A stretch of DNA of 64,000 nt from Sphingomonas sp. Root241 (GTDB lineage Bacteria > Pseudomonadota > Alphaproteobacteria > Sphingomonadales > Sphingomonadaceae), in assembly GCF_001428865.1 (NCBI RefSeq), contig NZ_LMIV01000004.1, positions 66,061-130,060 of the forward strand, read 5' to 3'. Positions 23,901-30,721 of this stretch are shown in pieces. Below the pieces are notes generated by a model, which was given only the letters and a program-made list of their open reading frames with translations, ran no database searches and was not told the origin of the DNA. The translations under genes and the position numbers were made by a program. How positions within the stretch are numbered: the first letter of the stretch is position 1; each line of letters begins with the position of its first letter.

Positions 23901-24741
23901 TCAGGCCGCCTTGCTCGACGCGCCAATCGAGCTGGCTGCCGCCGGCCAGCGTGAGCCTGCCCGCGCCGCGCTTGGTCATTAGCCCCCAGGTGCTGGCCAG
24001 GCCGCTGACGCCGCCTTGAAATGTGTCGTCGAACGCCTGGTCGAAGATCACATGGCCGCCATTGTCCAGGTTGCCGCGGATCGAGCGCGTGTCGCCGATC
24101 AGCGTGCCGCCATCGACGCGCGTGCCGCCGGTATAGCTGTTGTTTCCGGTAAGGATCAGCGTGCCGAGCGCGTTGTAGAGCAGTCCGCTGGCGCCGGTCA
24201 GCTCGCTGTCGATCCGGGTGGTCACGCCGTCGCCGGTGCGAACCGACGTGAACGGCCCGCCATCCAGCAGCAGCCGGCCGCCGGAGAGGCGATAGCCGTT
24301 CACTTCGACCAGCATCGAGCTGATCGCCGGCACGCCCGCGCTGTCGTCGATCGTCACTGTGCCTGGCGCGCCGCGGAACACTGCGAATGCGGGCACGGGA
24401 TTCATCGGGCCGTTGACCGCACCGGCGGGGTCGGTCCAGTTCGGCGCGGTCGCGCTCCACGTGCCGGAGCCGCCGTCGATCACGCCGTTCTGATGCAGCA
24501 CGGGATTGCCGCCGTCCCAGAAGCGAAGCGTCGGCGCCGTGACCTGAGCGGTGGCAGCGGACGGAGCCGGTTGCGGCGAAGGGGGCGTTGCCGGGGCGAC
24601 CGGCGGGGGCGATGCCGCCACCTGCGCCTGCGCCGCCCCCGATGCCAATACGGTGCCCACGCCGCAAAGCAGCACCGCGCGATAGCCGCAATGGATTCTT
24701 GCCCGCCGCGCAAACGCCCCGTGTCGACCGTTTAGCCGCAC
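20914..24741 (-). CDS. Autotransporter with PATR repeats and C-terminal beta barrel
   Basis: About 1275 residues from the GTG at 24741, preceded by AGGGAGG at 5-base spacing; a TTG 7 codons upstream is the alternative. Signal peptide ends near LASGAAQAQ. The passenger consists of two related modules of about 425 residues, each starting FWDG...NGxIDGG and containing a passenger-associated repeat (GTLILTGNNSYTGGTRVDGG and GTLILSGVNSYTGPTEVEGG). The last 280 residues are an autotransporter barrel (AWGQAIGGWGHYG, GLYAGARFG) ending in the outer-membrane signature ALTFRF. Likely a type V secreted adhesin or surface protein. No protease motif was seen in the passenger. Confidence 0.9.
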   Translation of the reverse strand: MRLNGRHGAFARRARIHCGYRAVLLCGVGTVLASGAAQAQVAASPPPVAPATPPSPQPAPSAATAQVTAPTLRFWDGGNPVLHQNGVIDGGSGTWSATAPNWTDPAGAVNGPMNPVPAFAVFRGAPGTVTIDDSAGVPAISSMLVEVNGYRLSGGRLLLDGGPFTSVRTGDGVTTRIDSELTGASGLLYNALGTLILTGNNSYTGGTRVDGGTLIGDTRSIRGNLDNGGHVIFDQAFDDTFQGGVSGLASTWGLMTKRGAGRLTLAGGSQLDWRVEQGGLIAEGEGFGGNIDISDSARLTLSSGDVAGVTSTYRYALSGAGRFDVAGKGLLALTADSSSFTGHSEVQGAALRVEGSLGGTLHVGDGGRLGGNGTVGDVAVGDGGRLIGTPGEFLRMSSLVLDPGAIIDARLGNLATPQLFYVEGDLTLDGTINIAGTGPIGAGVYRLINFGGNLTNNGLTIGTLPTGQERSLVSISTTIPWAVDLISEVGGMPMQFWDGSDPTRFANGAIDGGPGIWRRDIAGWTDRTGKTNQTSVATGFSVFDRRGGQVVIDAGNAGAIQTGGMQFAVTGYTLSGSGLRLAGNERTVFRVGDGSEWASTMVAEISAPISGYTRLVKNDAGTLILSGVNSYTGPTEVEGGTLVGNTGSIRNTLLNAGTVVFDQRANGTFGNMIVGLNGQSGDMIKRGSGVLTLAKESRLDWTVEEGRLVAQADRYKSRVTTLLGGGELQLDTPADVSMATLFRGDGRLTKTGAGRLALTGHSSTFEGTTRIAGGELLVDGTLAGHVIVENNAMLSGDGWVGSVFVARGGTLSPSPSPALPDSGPVASMRILGDLVFEPGSRFAVDVDPQGVLSDMVYVEGVAHLAGSVFHIGAGGAYRPSSTYTILIAGGGIEGKFDGVSSSFAFLTPRLDYMPTVVRLTLDRNDVQFQDVALSENQRAVGTALQSMVAGPLYDAVIDADAAGARLAFDSVSGDFHASLRTALVEDSRLTRDTALARMRAPLGQPGISAWGQAIGGWGHYGSDGNAARLERSTAGGLAGIEAQTPDGDVRLGVFGGYHHADLRGSGDADVDSYHTGLYAGARFGAFAARTGVAFSWQDVATRRAISGGGLAGQVRADYGATTAQAFAELAWRLELGGAALEPFANIAHVALDVEQGQERGGTAALALAHGTMATNYATLGLRGETALPIGGGKLSLHGTAGWQHVFGDRVPGVTMLLDGARFESIGLPIAEDGFVGGLGIAAAIGERLEVNLDYRAAVSRRNLDHSASAALTFRF

Positions 24742-24760
24742 AAGCGCCTCCCTGTTACGC

Positions 24761-24777
24761 AATACTATACCAGTATT
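24761..24777. promoter_or_regulatory. Inverted repeat upstream of the autotransporter gene
   Basis: AATACT and AGTATT are separated by 5 bases, 20 bases before the chosen GTG start. It may be an operator or part of the 5' leader; nothing more can be read. Confidence 0.3.
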
Positions 24778-24915
24778 CCCTCAGGACCGGGCGATCTTGG
24801 CAATGGTTTTGCGCCAACACGTGAAGGCGGCGCGGGGAGACGATTTCGCGGCGATCAGCCGCGCGGTGGTCTGGAAGGACTATCAATCCACAGCGCCGCA
24901 TCGCACTATGGCGCC

Positions 24916-25479
24916 ATGAAGCAATCGACTGCGATCAAGATCGCCACCGGCGTCGCCGCCGCCGCCATCGGCGGCCTCTTCCTCTATTCGCGCGCGACGC
25001 GGCCGCCGGTGATCAATCCCCAGGTGCCCGAGCCCGCAAAACCGGTCGAGCTGGCACGTTATCTCGGCAAATGGTTCGAACTCGCCCGGCACGAGAATCG
25101 CTTCCAGAAGGGGCTCGACGCAGTGACGGCCGAATATACGCTCGACGAGGACGGCCGGATCGGCATCGTCAACAGCGGCGTCCAGGGCGGGCCGCGGGGC
25201 GAGCGCAGCTATGTCGAAGGCCATGCGATCGTCGCCGACGATGCGACCAATGCCAAGCTCAAGGTCTCCTTCTTCGGGCCGCTCTACACCGGCGATTATT
25301 GGGTGCTCGATCATGGCGACGAGTATGAATGGTCGATCGTCGGCGAGCCGAGCGGGCGCTATCTCTGGCTGCTGAGCCGCGAAGCGAAACCCGCTCCCGC
25401 CGTGGCCGAGGCGTTGCTCAAGCGCGTCGAGGCGCTCGGCTATGACCGCTGGGCGCTACGGGTGACGCGGCAGGGCTGA
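24916..25479 (+). CDS. Lipocalin family protein (Blc-like)
   Basis: 187 residues. The N-terminus has one hydrophobic segment (IATGVAAAAIGGLFLYS) without a lipobox cysteine, so it is anchored or secreted rather than lipidated, unlike E. coli Blc. The lipocalin signature GxW is at 51-53 in YLGKWFELARHENRFQKG; SFFGPLYTGDYWVLD and YLWLLSREAKP complete the barrel motifs. Binds small hydrophobic molecules, perhaps lysophospholipids. Divergent from the autotransporter gene across about 175 bases. Confidence 0.9.
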   Translation: MKQSTAIKIATGVAAAAIGGLFLYSRATRPPVINPQVPEPAKPVELARYLGKWFELARHENRFQKGLDAVTAEYTLDEDGRIGIVNSGVQGGPRGERSYVEGHAIVADDATNAKLKVSFFGPLYTGDYWVLDHGDEYEWSIVGEPSGRYLWLLSREAKPAPAVAEALLKRVEALGYDRWALRVTRQG

Positions 25480-25534
25480 GCGGCGGGACGTCCGCTGTCG
25501 ATCCGGTTGCTGACGCAGCCGCTATTTCTTCACT

Positions 25535-25641
25535 CGTCACCACGGCCTTGTGCCGGGGTCCACTGTGCGGCACGCGAGCGCCTCAAGGATTTGGCTGCTT
25601 TCTTGCGGCATGGTGGACCCCGGCACAAGGTCGGGGTGACG
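25535..25641. repeat. REPIN-like twin palindrome, copy 3 (second sequence type)
   Basis: Left unit CGTCACCACGGCCTTGTGCC then GGGGTCCAC; right unit inverse, ending GGCACAAGGTCGGGGTGACG. The unit differs from copies 1, 2 and 4 but resembles copy 5 at 58562-58644. It fills most of the gap between the lipocalin and cvpA genes. Confidence 0.75.
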
Positions 25642-25726
25642 AAGAAGTAGAGTTATCGGAACCGAATATGACGCCTATCGCCATGCCCGGCAGCCGATTA
25701 TCAGGGCGGCGGGAGGGATGCGTTTC

Positions 25727-26281
25727 ATGGCTTTGACCGGACTCGATATCGTCGTGCTGCTCGCGATCGGCGGGGCGGCGGTGCTGGGATTCCTCCGCGG
25801 GTTCGTGACCGAGGTGCTGGCGCTTGGCGCGTGGCTGGCGGTGGTGCTGGTGCTCAAGCTGTTCCACGCGCCATTCGCCGAATTGATGTCGGGTGCGGTG
25901 GGAACCGCGCAGGGCGGGGCAGTGCTCGCCTTCGCGATCCTCGCGGGCGTGACCTATCTGGGCGGGCGGCTGATCGCCAACACGATCGGCTCGCGGATGC
26001 GCCAGAGCATCCTCGGCCCCATCGACCGGGCGCTGGGGTTCGGCTTCGGAGCACTCAAGGGACTGGTGCTGGTGAGCATCGGCTTCCTGCTGCTCGTCCT
26101 CGTCTTCGATACCGTCGGCGGCGGACCGACGGGGCGGCCGGACTGGATCACCCATTCGACGACCTATCCCTTGCTCGACAAATCGAGCGCGACGGTGGCG
26201 GATTTCGTCGATCGGCGCCGCAAGGGCGAGCCGGTGTTCGGTGGGGACGAGGGCACGCCGGCGGGGAATTCCGCGAAGTAA
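25727..26281 (+). CDS. cvpA: CvpA family membrane protein
   Basis: 184 residues from the ATG at 25727, with GGGAGGG nine bases upstream (the ATG at 25718 is too close to that site). Four hydrophobic helices: DIVVLLAIGGAAVLGFLRG, VLALGAWLAVVLVLKLF, AVLAFAILAGVTYLGG and ALKGLVLVSIGFLLLVL. RGFVTEVL and FGALKGLVLV are typical of CvpA, linked in other bacteria to colicin V production and envelope homeostasis. In many relatives it sits between radA and purF; here it lies 5 kb from radA. A strong terminator follows. Confidence 0.9.
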   Translation: MALTGLDIVVLLAIGGAAVLGFLRGFVTEVLALGAWLAVVLVLKLFHAPFAELMSGAVGTAQGGAVLAFAILAGVTYLGGRLIANTIGSRMRQSILGPIDRALGFGFGALKGLVLVSIGFLLLVLVFDTVGGGPTGRPDWITHSTTYPLLDKSSATVADFVDRRRKGEPVFGGDEGTPAGNSAK

Positions 26282-26284
26282 CAC

Positions 26285-26316
26285 AATCCTCCCTCGCTTC
26301 GCGAGGTAGGATTTTT
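26285..26316 (+). terminator. Intrinsic terminator after cvpA
   Basis: AATCCTCCCTCGC pairs with GCGAGGTAGGATT around TTC with one mismatch and is followed by TTTTATT. It falls directly after the cvpA stop codon. Confidence 0.75.
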
Positions 26317-26364
26317 ATTGAGGGGGTCGCATCCTCGGCGTGTGTCCCTTAAGTCGGGGGCGGA

Positions 26365-26790
26365 ATGAACGCGCCCCTCTACAACACGCAGATCCTTCGG
26401 CTCGCCGCCGAGATTCCCTTTCACGAGCGGCTGGCGGACCCCGCCGGCAGCGTCGAGAAGCGCTCGCCGGTGTGCGGGAGCCGAGTGACCGTCGACGTGG
26501 ATCTCGACGCCGAGGGGCGGGTCGGCGCAGTGGGGATGCTGGTGCGGGCTTGTGCGCTGGGGCAGGCATCCGCGGCGTTGATGGGCGCGCATGTCGTCGG
26601 ACGGACGCCTGGGGAGATCGCCGCGGCGCGCGACGAACTGGCCGCGTGGCTGGCGGGCGAGCGGAGCGATCCCCCGGCCTGGCCCGGGCTCGACATCCTC
26701 GCGCCGGCGATCGCGCATCGCGGACGCCACGCCTCGATCCGGCTGGCGTTCGAGGCGGCGGCCGAGGCTGCGCTGCAGGCGCACGGCTGA
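26365..26790 (+). CDS. NifU/SufU-like iron-sulfur scaffold protein
   Basis: 141 residues with the IscU/NifU-N fold. C37 (SPVCGSRVTVDV) and C63 (RACALGQASAALM) match the first two cluster ligands of the family. The third conserved cysteine expected near HRGRHASIRLAF is absent, so either cluster binding uses another residue or the protein has a different role. Its stop overlaps the start of the downstream antiporter gene (TGATGG). Homologues of this reduced type occur in alphaproteobacteria as far as I recall. Confidence 0.8.
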   Translation: MNAPLYNTQILRLAAEIPFHERLADPAGSVEKRSPVCGSRVTVDVDLDAEGRVGAVGMLVRACALGQASAALMGAHVVGRTPGEIAAARDELAAWLAGERSDPPAWPGLDILAPAIAHRGRHASIRLAFEAAAEAALQAHG

Positions 26791-28571
26791 TGGAGGATCA
26801 TTCCGGCCTTTCGCTGCTGCACGACGGCGTGCCGCTGCTCGGCTTCGCACTCGTCTTCGTCCTGATCTTCCGCCGGCTCGGGCTGGGCGCGACCCTGGGC
26901 TTCCTCGTCGCCGGCGCGGTGGTCGGGCCGCAAATGCTGGGGCTGGTGGGCGACGCCGAGAGCAAATTGGGCATCGCCGAGCTGGGCATCGCATTGCTGC
27001 TGTTCCTCGTCGGGCTCGAGCTGAGCCCGTCGCGGCTATGGCGGATGCGGCGCGACATCTTCGGGCTCGGCCTGATGCAGGTGACCCTGTGCGGACTCGC
27101 GGTGGCCGGGATCGTCTGGCTCGCCGCCGAATCGACCCTGGCCGCGGCGTTGGCATTGGGCCTGCCGCTCGCGCTCTCCTCGACCGCGCAGGTGTTGCCG
27201 CTGCTGCAATCGGCGGGCCGGCTGCGGACGCCGTTGGGCGAGCGCGCCTTTGCGATCCTTTTGTTCCAGGACCTGTCGATCGTGCCGCTGATCACGATCG
27301 TCGCCGCGATGTCGCGCAATCCCGCGGACTTGCACGGCCCCCCCGGCTGGCTGCTCGGGATCTATACCGTGATCGCCATCGTGGGACTGGTCCTCGCCGG
27401 GCGCTATGTGCTGCGCCCGGCCTTCCGGCTGATCGGCAATCTCGGCGAGCGCGAGATGTTCGTGTTCGCGGGGCTGTTCACCGTGATCGCGAGCGCGGCG
27501 ATCATGGAGATGCTGGGGCTTTCGGCGGCGCTGGGGGCGTTCATCGCCGGCGTGATGCTGGCGGATTCGCCGTACCGCCACGAGCTGGAGGCCGATGTCG
27601 AGCCGTTCCGTGCGATCCTGCTCGGCCTGTTCTTCCTCGCCGTGGGGATGACGCTCAACTTGCATGCGATCGCCGATCGGCCGCTGTTCGTCGCGGGCAT
27701 GGCGCTGGCGCTGATCGCGACCAAGGCGGTGCTGATCATGGGGCTGGGCCTGCTGTTCGGGATGAAGCGACGGCCGGCTTTCGCGCTGGGCATATTGCTG
27801 AGCCAGGGCGGCGAGTTCGGATTCGTGCTGTTCGCGCAGGCCCAGTCGGCGATGCTGATCACCGGCGAGGCGGCGAGCATCTTCGGGGCGATCGTGACGC
27901 TGTCGATGGCGACGACGCCGTTCCTGATGATGGCGACCAGGAAGCTGCGTACCGAGCCCGAGCGGAACGCCGACGGCATGGAGACGCCGCAACACGAAGG
28001 CTCGAACGCCGTGGTGGTGGGCTATGGCCGCTTCGGTCAGACGGTTGCGCAGATGCTGATCGGGCAGGGCATACCGGTGACGATCGTCGATACCGATGTC
28101 GAGATGATCGAAACCGCGGGGACCTTCGGGATGAAGGTCTATTATGGCGATGGCACGCGGACCGACATTCTCCGACAGGCGGGCGCTGCCGATGCCGAGT
28201 TGCTGCTGTTCTGCCAGGACGGCGACGGGCTCGATACCGAAGCGCTGGAGGGGATCCACCATGCCTTCCCCAAGGCGACGATCTTCGTGCGCGCTTATGA
28301 TCGGCGATCGGTCATGAAGATGAAGGGCGCGCCGATCGCGGGCGCGGTGCGCGAGATGCTGGAGAGCGCGATCGTGATGGCGCGGCGCGCGATGGACGCA
28401 GTGGGCGTCGACGCCGCCGAGATCGAAAAGACCGAGGCCGAATATCGCCGCCGGGATTACGAGCGGCTGAAGCTGCAGCGCGAGACCGGCGACATCTATG
28501 CCGCGCGCGATTCGATGTTCAGCCAGGCCGGCCAGGCCGCGGCGGCCGAAGCGGACCTCGAGCAAAAATGA
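26790..28571 (+). CDS. KefB/KefC-type monovalent cation:proton antiporter with TrkA-N domain
   Basis: 593 residues from the ATG at 26790. Residues 1-390 contain about twelve membrane helices (LGFLVAGAVVGPQMLGL, LLLFLVGLELSPSRLW, GLPLALSSTAQVLPLL, LSQGGEFGFVLFAQ). Residues 405-525 are a TrkA-N/RCK NAD-binding domain with GYGRFG at 411-416 and VDTDVEMIETA. This layout is that of Kef glutathione-gated potassium efflux systems. It overlaps the upstream NifU-like gene by one base and the dgkA relic downstream by 4 bases. Confidence 0.9.
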   Translation: MEDHSGLSLLHDGVPLLGFALVFVLIFRRLGLGATLGFLVAGAVVGPQMLGLVGDAESKLGIAELGIALLLFLVGLELSPSRLWRMRRDIFGLGLMQVTLCGLAVAGIVWLAAESTLAAALALGLPLALSSTAQVLPLLQSAGRLRTPLGERAFAILLFQDLSIVPLITIVAAMSRNPADLHGPPGWLLGIYTVIAIVGLVLAGRYVLRPAFRLIGNLGEREMFVFAGLFTVIASAAIMEMLGLSAALGAFIAGVMLADSPYRHELEADVEPFRAILLGLFFLAVGMTLNLHAIADRPLFVAGMALALIATKAVLIMGLGLLFGMKRRPAFALGILLSQGGEFGFVLFAQAQSAMLITGEAASIFGAIVTLSMATTPFLMMATRKLRTEPERNADGMETPQHEGSNAVVVGYGRFGQTVAQMLIGQGIPVTIVDTDVEMIETAGTFGMKVYYGDGTRTDILRQAGAADAELLLFCQDGDGLDTEALEGIHHAFPKATIFVRAYDRRSVMKMKGAPIAGAVREMLESAIVMARRAMDAVGVDAAEIEKTEAEYRRRDYERLKLQRETGDIYAARDSMFSQAGQAAAAEADLEQK

Positions 28572-28720
28572 AGAACCGGCCCTTCCGCGAACGCATGGGC
28601 TTCACGCTGGAGGGCATCCGCACGGGCTGGGCACGCGAGGCGAGCTTCCGCACGCAAACCGCGCTGGTCGGCGTGGTGCTGGCGACGGCTCCGAAGTTTC
28701 TGGCGGAGATCGGATGGTGA
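28568..28720 (+). pseudogene. Truncated diacylglycerol kinase relic
   Basis: An open frame of 50 codons, MKNRPFRERMGFTLEGIRTG onwards, matches the N-terminus of DgkA-type membrane kinases (WAREASFRTQTALVGVV). Family members are about 115-125 residues with three helices and the active-site segment N-x-A-x-E; all of that is missing. After VVLATA the frame reads PKFLAEIGW and stops. The start overlaps the upstream antiporter stop as ATGA and the stop lies inside the DUF423 start region. Best read as an internal deletion that joined dgkA to the DUF423 promoter region. The remaining peptide might still be made. Confidence 0.6.
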
Positions 28721-29055
28721 GACTGGTGACGGTGCTCGCGGCGCTTTCGGGCGCTCTGGCGGTGGCTGCCGGGGCGTTCGGAGCGCATGGCGTGACGGGC
28801 CAGCCGGCGGAATGGCTGCGGACCGGCGGGCAATATCAGCTGATCCATGCCGTGGCGGCCCTGGTCGCAGTGCGGATGGGTGCACGCATTTCGCCCTGGC
28901 TGTTCGTCGGCGGGGCAGGGGTGTTCGCGGGTACGCTGTACCTGATGGCGCTGGGGCTGCCGCGCTGGCTGGGTGCGATCACCCCGATCGGAGGCGCGGC
29001 GCTGATCGCCGGATGGATCTGCCTGGCGGTCGGCGCGGCGCGTGCGCGGGATTGA
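28714..29055 (+). CDS. DUF423 membrane protein
   Basis: 113 residues from the ATG at 28714. Four hydrophobic segments, with the DUF423 signature LSGALAVAAGAFGAHG near the start, then YQLIHAVAALVAVRMGAR and LPRWLGAITPIGGAALIAGW. Small inner-membrane protein of unknown role. It overlaps the 3' end of the dgkA relic, so its ribosome site (GGCGGAG) lies inside that relic. Convergent with the serine hydrolase gene. Confidence 0.88.
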   Translation: MVRLVTVLAALSGALAVAAGAFGAHGVTGQPAEWLRTGGQYQLIHAVAALVAVRMGARISPWLFVGGAGVFAGTLYLMALGLPRWLGAITPIGGAALIAGWICLAVGAARARD

Positions 29056-29066
29056 GTCCCGGCGCG

Positions 29067-30656
29067 TTAGCCCACCGGTACGAAGGCGAGGTGCTGGAAG
29101 TCGTAGCTGAAATCGGCGAGCGGTGAGAGCGGCTTCATCGTCACGCCGGTGACCTTGCCGTTCGCGACGACGAAAGTGACCGTCGCGTCTTCGCCCGCGC
29201 CCTTGGGGAAGCGCGTGCGGAAGGTATCCGGACCCCAGGGCTCGAGCGCGCTCTTGAACACCGGGGTGGGCAGGAAGTCGATGTGGAGCCCTTTGCCGCG
29301 CGTGGTGACGAGGATGTCACCGTACCAGGGATCGCGATAGCGCCCGGCATAGGCCGAGAGCGGCAGGCTGGGTCCACCGGCGGGTGCCTTGTCGACGCCG
29401 CCGCTGCCGAGCTCGGCGAGACCTTCGGCTTCCTGCTTCTTCACCCGCGCCTGTGTTGCCGCGACCCAATCGAAGGCGGGGGCGCCGACGATCTGGTCGA
29501 GCAGCGCATTGCGGATGCCGCCGGAGACCGCGTCCTCGGTGTTCGACAGCACCACCACCGCGGCCTTGCGGCCCGGAAGCATCGCGGTCTGGGTGACCTG
29601 CCCCGAGAGGCCGCCCGAATGGTGGATCAGCCGTTCGCCGCGATAATCCTGGATGAACCAGCCGAGCGCGTAGGTCTGGGTGACGCCGCGCGCGGGCCAG
29701 GTGTCGTTCGGGCCATCCGAAGAGGCGACGATCGTCTGCGGCTTCCACAATTCGGCCTGCTGCGCCGGGCTCCACAATGCACGGCCGTCGGGGAGCTTGC
29801 CGCCGGCGAGCTGAAGCTGGAGCCATTTGGCGACGTCGCTGACACTGGCGTTGATGCCGCCGGCGGCGTCGGTCATGATCCCCTCGTCGGGCGCGATGAC
29901 TTCCATCGGCCCCATGCCGCGCACTGGCGGGCCCAGCCGGGCGTGGCGACCGGCGACGTCGGTCGTGTTGAGGAAACGGAGTGCCGGCACGGCGTCGGTC
30001 ATGCCGATGGGCCCGAGCAGCCGTTCGGAGACGAAGGCGTGCCACGGCTTGCGCGAAAGCTTCTCGATCAGCAGGCCGGCGACGACGTAGAGGATGTTGT
30101 CATAGGCATAGCCTGTGCGGAAACCGCGCTCGGCGGCGAGAAAGGGCAGGGCCCGAATCGCATCGCTCGCGGGACGATCGGTGGCGGGGAACTGCATCAG
30201 GTCGCCGGCGCCGAGCGCGAGGCCGCTATTGTGGACGAGCAGGTCGCGGACGGTCATCAATTCGGTGACGCGCGGATCGTGCATCCGGAAATCGGGAAGG
30301 TAGTCCTTGACCGGCTTGTCCCACGCGACCTTGCCCTCGTCGACCAGCATCGCCAGCGACGCGGCGGTGAACGACTTCGAGTTGGAGGCGATGCCGAAGC
30401 GGGTATGCACGCCGACCGGCGCCGGCTTGCCGAGCGTGCGGACGCCGTAACCCTTGAGATAGACCGGCTGGCCGGGGCGGATCACCGCGACGGCGATGCC
30501 CGGGGTCTCGAAGGCGGCCATGAAGCGCGCGACCACACCATCGATCGCGGGGTCGGCCGCCTCCTGGGCGAAGGCCAAGCTCGGCAGCGCCGCGGCGCCG
30601 AGGCTCGTCAGCGACAGCGCGAGCGCCTGGCGTCGATTGAGTTGCAGGCCGCTCAT
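29067..30656 (-). CDS. Serine hydrolase of the class C beta-lactamase family
   Basis: 529 residues from the ATG at 30656. Twin-arginine-like signal (LNRRQALALSLTS) ending near LAFAQ. The beta-lactamase/D-aminopeptidase fold has S91-x-x-K94 (ASNSKSFTA) and Y185-x-N187 (GYAYDNILY). HHSGGLSGQ stands at the position of the third motif. A C-terminal lipocalin-like tail of about 110 residues (YAGRYRDPWYGDILV) is of the DUF3471 kind. Probably a periplasmic peptidase or esterase rather than a resistance enzyme. It follows the M1 peptidase on the same strand by 65 bases, so the two may work together on peptides. Confidence 0.9.
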   Translation of the reverse strand: MSGLQLNRRQALALSLTSLGAAALPSLAFAQEAADPAIDGVVARFMAAFETPGIAVAVIRPGQPVYLKGYGVRTLGKPAPVGVHTRFGIASNSKSFTAASLAMLVDEGKVAWDKPVKDYLPDFRMHDPRVTELMTVRDLLVHNSGLALGAGDLMQFPATDRPASDAIRALPFLAAERGFRTGYAYDNILYVVAGLLIEKLSRKPWHAFVSERLLGPIGMTDAVPALRFLNTTDVAGRHARLGPPVRGMGPMEVIAPDEGIMTDAAGGINASVSDVAKWLQLQLAGGKLPDGRALWSPAQQAELWKPQTIVASSDGPNDTWPARGVTQTYALGWFIQDYRGERLIHHSGGLSGQVTQTAMLPGRKAAVVVLSNTEDAVSGGIRNALLDQIVGAPAFDWVAATQARVKKQEAEGLAELGSGGVDKAPAGGPSLPLSAYAGRYRDPWYGDILVTTRGKGLHIDFLPTPVFKSALEPWGPDTFRTRFPKGAGEDATVTFVVANGKVTGVTMKPLSPLADFSYDFQHLAFVPVG

Positions 30657-30721
30657 GCTGGGATCCCCGATCTGTGAGGAGACCAGCCTAAGCCGCTTTA
30701 CGGGAGGGGCAAGCCCGACGC

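Noticed and set aside
27036..28565. 509-codon minus-strand frame over the Kef-type antiporter
   Set aside because: Antisense to a clear antiporter with TrkA-N domain; composition typical of shadow frames.
29067..30656. Antibiotic-resistance beta-lactamase
   Set aside because: The SxxK and YxN motifs are shared by many peptidases and esterases, and the DUF3471-like tail and peptidase neighbour argue for a housekeeping hydrolase.
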